From Sequoia sempervirens (Eukaryota; Streptophyta; Pinopsida; Cupressales; Cupressaceae): a stretch of DNA of 64,000 bases. The DNA is taken from positions 1-64,000 of the forward strand of contig VDFB02262611.1 of the NCBI GenBank assembly GCA_007258455.2. The letters are read 5' to 3'. Shown piece by piece: positions 25,811-36,200 of the stretch. The position numbers and the translations under genes were made by a program. The notes under the pieces are model-generated. The model was given only the letters and a program-made list of their open reading frames with translations, had not been told where the DNA came from and searched no databases. Each line of letters starts with the position of its first letter. Positions within the stretch are counted from its first letter, which is position 1.

Positions 25811-26563
25811 GTATAATTTTATCTAACATTTAGTAACATTAGTCACTAAATGTGTACATACACTAAATGTGTACCTATATACATGTCATAAATGTGCAAC
25901 TCATATCACTTTGCATATTATGTAATCGTATGCATGAGTTACCGTTCATACACATATACATGTATACATCTGATGTATATACTTGTCGACATAGATAAAA
26001 GTAAGTACACACAAAGAAGGACTTCCTCACATATTCAAATCATGATCATTCAAAGGCAAAACCACAAACCCACACAAAAAGTTCCCAAACCAAGACCAAT
26101 TCAAATCATTTTCAAACTACGACCAAGGGTATACTCACCCGATTCCCAAGCTATTGACTTGACTCAACCAACTAAAAGTGAGTGTGTAAGCTCGGTTAGG
26201 TTTCATTAAGGGTTATTCGACCAATCACTTCTCCCAAGTGATACTTCCCCTCCCTTCCAAAGGCTTGAACCTGTACCTGCATCCAACTTGACATATTTGC
26301 AATGGTAGTTAAACGTTCACTTGAAATCCACTTGCATCTTAAAACATTTCTATCAACAAAGCATTAGAATGTTCATATTGCAATACATAACATTCCATCA
26401 ATTCAAAACATATTCATTTTTTTGAAATCATAACATCTTATTGCATTTTCACATATTTTATTCATCTAATTAACATATTAATGTCACAATTTACATTTAT
26501 CAACATTTTCACTCATAATGGTAACAAAAACTTGGTAACTATGAAACAGGATGTAACATTAGG

Positions 26564-27224
26564 AAGTGGGTGAGGGAAACTTTGAGGCCCACCCCAAAGA
26601 CACCTGGCAAATCTAAAATCTAAAAATAGGGGCTCTTATTTTCTTACACATGATTCTATTTTATTTTATAACATTTTTTTTTTTGTCATGAGATCCCTAC
26701 TCCAAAATTAATTTATGTAACAACTCCAAAGGACCCCTTCCTTAAAGATTGGTTGTGTAAAGTTTTTGATTTAAATTTGTATGATCAAATTACATAGATG
26801 TCAACATTTGTCTTTATATAGTGGATTGCAACCATATGAATAAACATACATGTAAACCAAAAGCATGGAGGGGAATCTTGTTTGCCATCTAGATGTCAAC
26901 CTGACCCAAACACACCTCCAAAAAATTGAACCTATATCTTTACTAGTTGATCTTCATTGTATCCATATAAACTTAGTTGTTTCATCTAATAGTCTTTTAT
27001 TCTATTCTATTCTAGGTATTTCCATTCTTTTATCATTTTCAAAAAGCGTGTAATTTGCAAATTCAGCTTAGAATGTAAGTCGCAAATTTAACCTCCTGTT
27101 TACAAGAAAAGGTCTGAAAGACACGTAGAAGTTCAAGTTCATTCCAACAGTGGCGCAGCGATAGCGAAGGCGTCATTGTGATCTCCACTGTTGTTGTAAG
27201 CAGAGCAGAACAGGTCATTACAAC
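26564..27224 (+). promoter_or_regulatory. LSm5 upstream region and 5' UTR
   Basis: This is the interval between the 3.9-kb insertion and the LSm5 ATG. The last 100 bp before the ATG are less AT-rich than the surroundings (CAGTGGCGCAGCGATAGCG) and probably form the 5' UTR. An ACGT core (GACACGTAG, about 27119-27127) is present. No convincing TATA box was found within 100 bp of the ATG, which would fit a housekeeping promoter. The transcription start was not determined, and the upstream insertion limits the local promoter to about 660 bp. Confidence 0.4.
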
Positions 27225-30200
27225 ATGGCAAACAATCCTTCACACCTTCTCCCCTCAGGTTTTCGTTTGTTTTTTGTTTTCAGTTGTAGAGAGCTCTTAG
27301 CAATCCACAGTCATGGTTTGCATCACAAGGAATATGTTTTGTGATGGTGGGTGCAGAGCTAATAGACAGGTGCATAGGATCAAAGATATGGGTGATCATG
27401 AAAGGCGACAAGGAGCTCGTTGGCACTCTTAGGGGCTTCGACGTCTATGTCAACATGGTTCTCGAAGATGTTACAGAATAGTTAGTCACTTTCACACCTT
27501 TAAATATGTTTTTCTTTTATATGCTTTTCAATTTGGTTGTATTGGTGGGTCTTGCTGTAGTAGCCAGGATTAAAAAAATAAAACAGAATAGCAAAAGGCT
27601 CATGGAGATTTGATATCACGAGTTCAATCATTTCAACCGCGATTAGGGTTTTGATTGAGAGATTCTTATTCTGGTTTAAATGTAATGGATGTTTTCATTC
27701 TTAACCAAATGCTAATTTGGTGTATGAGACCTATCTTGTGGAAACCGAAGCAGATGGTTTTCCATTTTCCTTATACATCGTCATGTGCTGTTTAGGTTTG
27801 GTGGAGCTAATTTTATGATACCGGCAAGAGCCGAAAGTCTATTTCATCCAAATGCTGACTTTGCTGTTGGTCTTTTTGTTGTTGCTTGCAGGACCTTTTT
27901 TCCTTTTTTTTTCTCCAATCTTGGTAAAAATTGGGCAAGGTTATGAGTACTTAATGAAGCATGGGGAATGCCTTGAAGGTATTCTTCTGTGGGATAAACT
28001 TGGATGATATTATTATGTAAAGTATGCTTGGACCACATTCCTAAGTTTAAAACCTCAGCAATGCTCACTGTACCCCATTAAACACTGGTCAGGTTCCTAG
28101 AGTCTCCCCTTTTACCATTACATCACAACCTCGATGACTATGGCATCTCATTAATCCCAGGTCTCTGTAATCAACCTCAACTCCCACCCCTTTCTGCCTC
28201 TTTTGTAACGAAAAAATGCAGAAAGAACAGAGAAAAAGCTGTTGTTTTTTAAATTTAAAATCATTTTAATTGTGTAGAGATATAGAGAGTAAATAAAAAA
28301 GAGAGTTTATCTCATGAATTTTGCAATATAGATTTTGTCATATATTGTATTGCTCAATGCATACTGCATAGTAATTTCAAATTTCAAATTAAAATAAAAA
28401 AAACTTAACCATAATCGAAAATGCCAGAACACCTTTTAGGATTACAATTAGGATTTTTGGGGTAAAAAAGCCCTAACCCTAACCTTAAATGCTGAAAAAA
28501 ATCAACATTTAGAGTTGGGAGTTAGGGCCTTTCATGCAAAAAAAAAAAAGCATATTTTTTGGATCCAAAAGGATTTGGAAAACATATGAAAACAGGAAAA
28601 CAAGAGTAGAGAAACTTAGTTTTAGATACAAGGACAAGTGTTTGATAGTATTGTTGACTATACTAGACATAGACAACAACGCAAGTGAGTTTGAGCCTAA
28701 GCCATAACATGGGTGTGCTAGTGTCCACGATTGTGCCAACAATAAATCTTGGAATTCAAATTGTATGAGCTTCAGTTTAACATCTAGTAATTGTTGATCT
28801 TCACCTAGGGCTCGACAAAACTTGATTGTGCATTGGAAAAAAGCTATAAATAAGGCTTGTTTGAGAGCATTCAAATCATCGATAGTTAAAGAAGTTGGAA
28901 TTTTTTTATGTTTTGTTCTTGATAAGTAGGAGGTATTTTCCACAGCGTGTCAAATTATGATATTGCTATCAGGATTCAACTGTGTAGTTTTCGAGTCAAA
29001 CTCATTGACCCATGTTTAATGAGTAGTGGTTCACAAGAACCCATCTCTCATGATAATGAATGGTCCACTTAGCACTCATTGCATCTAGGTGATGCTCACA
29101 GAGGTGAAGCATTGGGCCATCCTGGGAGGTCACCCATCCCAGTATTGCTCTAGCTCAAGCGCGCTTAACCATAGAGTTTTCCCCAAGGTTAAGCCCACTT
29201 AGCTTGCAACCCCATTTGCAAAACCTTTAGCAAGTGTTGTGCCTTATGAACCATTCATTATAGAGTGCCTTTAGCTCATCAATTGATAAGTAAGAGGTAT
29301 TTTCCACAGCGTGTCAAATTATGATATTGCTATCAAGATTCAACCGTGTAGTTTTCGAGTCAAACTCATTGGCCCATGTTTCATGAGTAGTGGTTCACAA
29401 GAACCCATCTCTCAAATGGTCCACTTAGCACTCATTGCATCTAGGTGATGCTCACAGAGGTGAAGCACTGGGCTGTCCTAGGAGGTCACCCATCCCAGTA
29501 TTGCTCCAGTTCAAGCGTGCTTAACCATAGAGTTTTCCCCAAGGTTAAGCCCACTTAGCTTGCAACCCTATTTGCAAAACCTTCAGCAAGTGTTGTGCCT
29601 TATGAACCATTCATTATAGAGCCCCTTTAGCTCATCAATTGATAAGTAGGAGGTATTTCCACAGCGTGTCAAATTATGACATTGCTATCAGAATTCAACC
29701 GTATAGTTTTCGAGTCAAACTCATTGACCCATGTTTCATGAGTAGTGGTTCACAAGAACCCATCTCTCATGATAATGAATGGTCCACTTAGCACTCATTG
29801 CATCTATGTGATGCTCACAGAGGTGAAGCACTGGGCCGTCCTGGGAGGTCACCCATCCCAGTATTGCTCTAGCTCAAGCGCGCTTAACCATAGAGCTTTC
29901 CCCAAGGGTAAGCCCACTTAGCTTGCAACCCCATTTGCAAAACCTTCAGCAAGTGTTGTGCCTTATGAACCATTCATTATAGAGCCCCTTTAGCTCATCA
30001 ATTGATAAGTAGGAGGTATTTTCCACAGTGTGTCAAATTATGATATTGCTATCAGGATTCAACCATGTAGTTTTCGAGTCAAACTCATTGGCCCATGTTT
30101 CATGAGTAGTGGTTCACAAGAACCCATCTCTCAAATGGTCCACTTAGCACTCATTGCATCTAGGTGATGCTCACAGAGGTGAAGCACTGGGCTGTCCTAG

Positions 30201-33200
30201 GAGGTCACCCATCCCAGTATTGCTCCAGTTCAAGCGTGCTTAACCATAGAGTTTTCCCCAAGGTTAAGTAGCTTGCAACCCCATTTGCAAAACCTTCAGC
30301 AAGTGTTGTGCCTTATGAACCATTCATTATAGAGCCCCTTTAGCTCATCAATTGATAAGTAGGAGGTATTTTCCATAGCGTGTCAAATTATGATATTGCT
30401 ATCAAGATTCAATCGTGTAGTTTTCAAGTCAAACTCATTGACCCATGTTTCATGAGTAGTGGTTCACAAGAACCCATCTCTCATGAATACCTCCTACTTA
30501 TCAATTGATGAGCTAAAGGGGCTCTATAATGAATGGTTCATAAGGCACAACACTTGTTGAAGGTTTTGCAAATGGGGTTGCAAGCTAAGTGGGCTTAATC
30601 TATGGTTAAGCACACTTGAGCTGGAGCAATAATAGGATGGGTGACCTCCCGGGACGGCCCAATGCTTCACCTCTGTGAGCATCACCTAGATATAATGAGT
30701 GCTAAGTGGACCATTCATTATCATGAGAGATGGGTTCTTGTGAACCACTACTCATGGAACATGGGTCAATGAGTTTGACTCAAAAACTACATGGTTGAAT
30801 CCTGATAGCAATATCATAATGTTTTGTTCTTATTGGAGAAATAAGCAAAAGTAGAAGGCAAGATTGGCCACTTGCTTCAATTATTGGGTCTTCATTATTT
30901 CTAGATTCTAAATGGGCAGTAACATGTATAGTTTCATCCCTCTTTGGTAGAATATTAATTATAACATTTCTAAGTTTGGGAATACATTGCAATAAATCCA
31001 CTACTTTAATTGGTACGGTGGTTTGAAGTAGTTGCCTTGCAATAATTTTATCTAAGTTTAGTTGATTTGTTATTGTACTTGCATGTGGGCTAAAGTACGC
31101 AATTTTCTTTGCTGGGGCTTGATTAATGTACACAATATTTTGTTATTTCTCTCTGCATCAATCATATTGATACTCACCTTCTACTTCAAACATCTAATAT
31201 CAACATGGTTTTTAGGTCCACACTATTACAAGGTAGTTTCATTTTTTTGAAGTGGCCCCATTTATTGCACTCTTGACAATGTATGATAGGCTGGCCTATG
31301 GATTCATATTGAATTTGACTCCTACCTCCTCCCCCATTGTGATTAAATCTATTATTGCTTCTTGGATTCCAATAGCTGCTAGGAGATGCATTATTGTTGA
31401 CTTGTGGCTTCGATGGTGTTTTGGGTGGAGTAGACTGCCTTGTGTAAAGAGTACTTGTGTGCTCTTGGTTTTCAAATTATACGAACATTCCTTAGTCAAA
31501 TGGCTCATTATCTGACAAACATCACATGACATTTCTTGGGGAATTTGTTTTGTTTTGGCCCTCAACTCTACAATCTTGCACTATAAATCTTTAGGCTCTT
31601 TGTTGGATTCTTTGTTTGGGTTTAATTCCTTCGTTATACAAAGCATATCTCTTTGTAATGCTTCCATTGATCTTGGTTCGCCATCATTGCTAGCATTTGA
31701 GTCAACGCCATTAGTTTTTCATTTGGATCTTGAAGACATCTTGTCCTCACCTTTTTTATGTCGATCGCTTTGTCATACACTTACATAAGATGAGATTGGT
31801 ACTACTTTCATTTTCTTTCTTAGTGAAGGAATGAAACCTTCAATGAACCATCTTTTCTTCAACTCGTCAGGTACAGTTCTTTTTTCAATTTTACTAACAA
31901 TCCGCTGAGCCTTTGATTGTAAGCCCTCATGTTCTCATGTTTTCTTTGAGTGTTGTAAATTTTTGAAACGCTTTCATTGTTGTCTTGGAGTAATCTTGTT
32001 AGATATAATACCTTTATAACACTTATATATTGTTCTACTATAAGGTTATAAAACCTTATGTTATAAAGCATTTACCATTCAATAATTAATAATCTAATAA
32101 ATATTAGATTATTAATTATTTATGAATGGTTGCTTTGAATAGGTGTGACCATAGTTGGAAAAGTCAGACTCGGCAAAAACTTGCCAAACCCAAAAAATTC
32201 GACTCGACAACTTAACAAATTACTTAAATTTCTTTAGAAACACATTTTTTTTTGCAAAATTCAATGACAAGATGTATCCAATGAGTACAAAAGTGTTCTC
32301 TATTAAATTTAATTGATTTGAGTACAAATTGAGTACAAAATTGCATTCTCATGCAAAATCCTGATGGTTGAAAACCTAATACAATGGATAGTTGAAAAAT
32401 GAAAATAGTAAAAGTAAAAGTAAATACAACATTTTGCACCTTCCTCTTCCCTAATCGACTGAGAACTAGAGGTAGAGGTTCTAGTCCTTGGAGTTGGTTG
32501 TGGCTCCTTGGTTGGCATGGAAGGTAGTGGCTCGACCTCCATCCTGGAAGTAGATGGCAATGACTCCTCATCCTCATCAAGATCATCCAACCCTACATCT
32601 TCTACTGCACGCACATCCTCCAATGCCTGTCTCTCAAAATGAAGAATCTCGTCCTCAATAAACAATGGAGGCTGCTCATCCCGGCTTGTCCAATCACTAT
32701 AAGGATCTATTTCATCCAAATCAATGGGATCATGTGATTTGTCCTCTACCCTTCTTGTGTGTAGCCAAGGGTTGTATTGCACAAAGACAAGGTCATTGAG
32801 GCGCTTTTGAGCTAATTTGTTCCTCTTTTTTGTGTGGATGGTATCAAACAAGCTCCAATTGCACTCACAATTGGATGCACTACAAGGTTGGCATAATATG
32901 CAGAGGGCAAGTCTTTGGAGATTTGGGGTATTTCCACCCCAATTTTTCCACCAAGACTACAAAATAAAATAACAAAGAGTTAGAAAGCAAAGTCAAAATC
33001 ATATTTTATCAAATTATAAGATGCATGTGAAATAGAGACTCCAAATTTTATACCTGGTGTCTGAGTGGTTCTTCCTCGAATAGCTAGGTCTAAAGAAAAG
33101 AGCCTACCCCTTCCTTCTTGTAACTTTTCAATTCTTGGACAATGAGGTCTCTCACTTCAACCTAGGATGTCATCCTCTAAATACATGTCGTGAGCCCCTC

Positions 33201-36200
33201 CATAACCTCTCCATTAGGATCCGAGAAGGTGTCTGAGTAGAAAAAAACAAGGGTCAAGGAAGTACCTTGCTACATGGATGGGTTGGTTGTAATGTCCCCT
33301 TTTGGGACTGCCCTAAATCTTGCCCTAGAATCACAAGTTTCAATATAGTTAGGGTTGTAACTTACCAACTAAATGCTTTAAGTAAGAAAAATCTTGGTTT
33401 AGGTCCTACAATCGTGTTAGATAATATTGGAATATAATTCATATGATCAAACATATATAAATATTTGAACCATATAAATACATAACTATTAAACTACACC
33501 ATATCCATAATGCATAATGGAAGTTTAATCATAATAGGAATTGGATGGGAAACATGATAAGTCCGCTCGAAGCTATCCCAGCTAAGTCCAAGAGCGGATA
33601 TACCATCCCTCTTGGCCCCAAGTGGCAGACCCCCGGTCATCCACATGGAGTGGTCTACTTAGTGGGTAAACTTGTATCTGCATTCCCTATCCATGCTGCC
33701 TTATCCATCCTTCTTATGATTGAGACTCCTTGAATCCTTCCCAACAACCCATCCATGTAGAGATTGGGGAAAGCTACAATAGGAGGCCTGTAGATTCCTC
33801 TTTCTAAGCCCAAGAGTGGTCACTCACCCCCTTGGCCCCAAGTGGCAGCCCCCGGCCATCCACATGGGGTGGTTTTCTTAGAAAGTAATCTAGTATTTGC
33901 TCACCCTACTCGTACTTCCCCTTTATTCTCCCATGGTTGCTTGGTGGGAATTACAAACACAACAATATATCCAGTTTCATAGAGATTAATAAACATATCA
34001 TTACTCACAATATGCATCATAGTGCATACCACAATGCTTGCAAAAATATAATCTGCTATATTCTAAGATGCTAGTATATTTACTGCTGATTCCGCCCTTA
34101 TCTGCTGAGTGCAGATAATTAACTTAGATCCGCTCCAATTGCCTTGCTGCCCTTATCTGCTGAGTGCAGATAATTAACTTAGATCCGCTCCAATTGCCTT
34201 GCTGTTCGACCTGCTCTTAATGTTCCGAAGATATTGCTTAGTGTAAATCAAACGAATAAGAATCTATTATCCATATTCATATTAAAGAACCATAATTACT
34301 TATAAGAGGCTCAATAATTGCTGCAAACATCATTATTGCATAATTGTGTATTGAACTTACTCCCCTTATTGTTGATTTATCATTTGCCTTCATATATCTC
34401 TTATTGGACCATCTCCTTATTCACCTGTATTTCTTCTTGATATCTGCTCAGGTTCCAAATGATACTCCACCTTCTGATTATAACATGTTAATATATCTCC
34501 TCATCTTTTCTGCTATAAGTAGATTGATATTACACTCGGTTTGTACCAATAGCTGCTACTTTTCTGCATATAGATTTCTATTTCTGATTGCTTCGATCTT
34601 CTCCAATACTCAGAGAATGTTCCTTCCTTGCTGCCTTTCTACAAATGAAGTGTGCTCCCTTTATATCCTGTCGGGGGAGAGTCGCCTCTTTTCACAAACA
34701 TCCTTACATTTGTAAGGGACACATCCCTTCCAACACAAGCGCTGACTTCCCTTAATTATATTCTTTCCAAGTGCTGCCTTAATCTCTTGCTAATTATACT
34801 TTTATGTTACCGCTGCCCATGATTTTCTTTGCCTATTATTAATCGACCCTTTGCTGATTCTACTCCCTAGCGGCAATCATTATCAAGTAGCACAAGCTGC
34901 AGGGGTTTGGGATTTTGGGCATGACAATTACTGATCACTGCCTTTCAATATATTAATATCTGCTTTTAATTGCTGCCTTAATAAAATCGCCGCTTCCTTA
35001 ACCTTTGCAACTCCCTTAATATCATTCACTGCCTTTAATATATTAACTTTAGTCGATATAAATTATGTGGTTGGCTAGCAGAGTCTATATTAGGCGATTT
35101 CCTAAATATGTGGCTTGACAAGGGTGGTCGACCATGTAAATTTAAATATGCTTTTTATAAAAGTCTGCGGTAGTTGGATCATGGTGGGGACATGACATTG
35201 GTGGAGTTGATTATTCCACCTCCTATCACTAATCTCCCATATGGGATCAAATTTGAGGCTGCCCCCCCTTGTAATAATTTCTGATAGCCTCTTTGGCCTT
35301 ATCCATGGCCTTATAAAGATACCCTATTGGGTTTTGATCCCCATCTACCAAATGGAGAACTCTAGCCAAGGGATCCGACACCTACAATTTACAAAAACAA
35401 AAGATTAAAGTTACAAATTTATAATGAAAGACTTAAAAAAAAATATTTAACTTGAGTTTAATTTCAAAGTTTTAAAGTTACCTTCACGATCTCTATAGCT
35501 CTTTGTGCAAAAAGGTGGTCAAAGACTATGCTTGCAACCCCTCTCTCCCTCAGGCTTCTTTGCATAAGATGAGTCTAGCCATGCTTGACTCACAAACATT
35601 TGTTTTAAAGCAGTCAATGAACCAATAATGCTTTGCAACGTTAGGAAAACTCTTGCAAACCTTGTAACACCCAATCTTACCAACTCTCCCTTGGGTGTGA
35701 TCTCTCATCAAATTAAGAACCCAAGGGTGACTAAAGATAAATTTTGTGATGCTCCTTGCATCATCTACAACTGGTGTCACCCAATTAAGTTTGCCTATGT
35801 CCTCCAAAAGAAGGTCAAGGCAATGTGCTGCACAAGGTGACCAAAAAAGTGTCCTATGTTTGTCCTGGAGCAATCTCCTAGCTGCCACATATGCTGTTGC
35901 ATTATCAGTGATGATTTGCACCACATTTTCTATGCACACCTCCATGACAACTTCAACATTAGAGACAATGTTTCTGCATTTCTCACTTTGTTGGAGGCAT
36001 CCACCGATTTCAAAAAAATAACTTCACCTTTTGAAGCAATAAAAAATTTAAGAATGGTGCAGTTTTTCCCATCCATCCACCCATATGAAAGAATGGTGCA
36101 GCCATATTTTTTCCACTCCTTATTTTGCTCTACCACTACTTGCATTGCCCTTTTAGTTGCATTTGTGAGCAACCTACAAGTACAAAGTAAAATTAAGTAC

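Larger units (their letters stand above)
22642..26558. mobile_element. 3.9-kb LTR-like insertion with 5-bp target duplication TTAGG
   Basis: The element starts TGTAATAACCCC and ends GGATGTAACA, so the termini are imperfect inverted repeats. TTAGG is found at 22637-22641 and again at 26559-26563. No gag, protease, reverse transcriptase or integrase motif was recognised in 3917 bp, which fits a very long solo LTR or a non-coding derivative. It contains minisatellite-like and microsatellite tracts. The transcriptional strand was not determined; a TATA-like element near 24.6 kb on the minus strand is only suggestive. It ends about 670 bp before the LSm5 start codon. Confidence 0.6.
28921..30818 (-). 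mobile_element. 5S-rRNA-derived repeat cluster with 13-bp target duplication
   Basis: This 1898-bp insertion is flanked by ATGTTTTGTTCTT at 28908-28920 and 30819-30831. Units begin GATAAGTAGGAGGTATTTTC at 28921, 29285, 29641, 30004 and 30354, with periods of 364, 356, 363 and 350 bp. The fifth unit is cut short near 30486. It is followed by an inverted unit (about 30485-30818) that stops at CAATATCATA. Each full unit carries a segment related to the 3' two thirds of plant 5S rRNA. Each core keeps the A-box, intermediate element and C-box layout. Full 5S genes are about 120 nt; here the 5' third is diverged. Cassandra LTR elements also carry 5S sequence, but no Met-type primer site or internal domain separates the units, and 13-bp duplications do not fit LTR integration. 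Confidence 0.75.

Noticed and set aside
26865..27053. Small open frame just upstream of LSm5
   Set aside because: No motif and no conserved context; taken as promoter-proximal noncoding sequence.
28471..28486. Telomere-like CCCTAACCCTAACC
   Set aside because: Only about two units; too short for an interstitial telomere array.
29103..30672. Genuine 5S rRNA genes
   Set aside because: Only the 3' two thirds match; the 5' third is unrelated, and the units behave as parts of a mobile repeat with target duplications.
28921..30818. Standard Cassandra LTR elements in tandem
   Set aside because: No Met-type primer site, polypurine tract or interior between units, and the target duplication is 13 bp. 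Not fully excluded.
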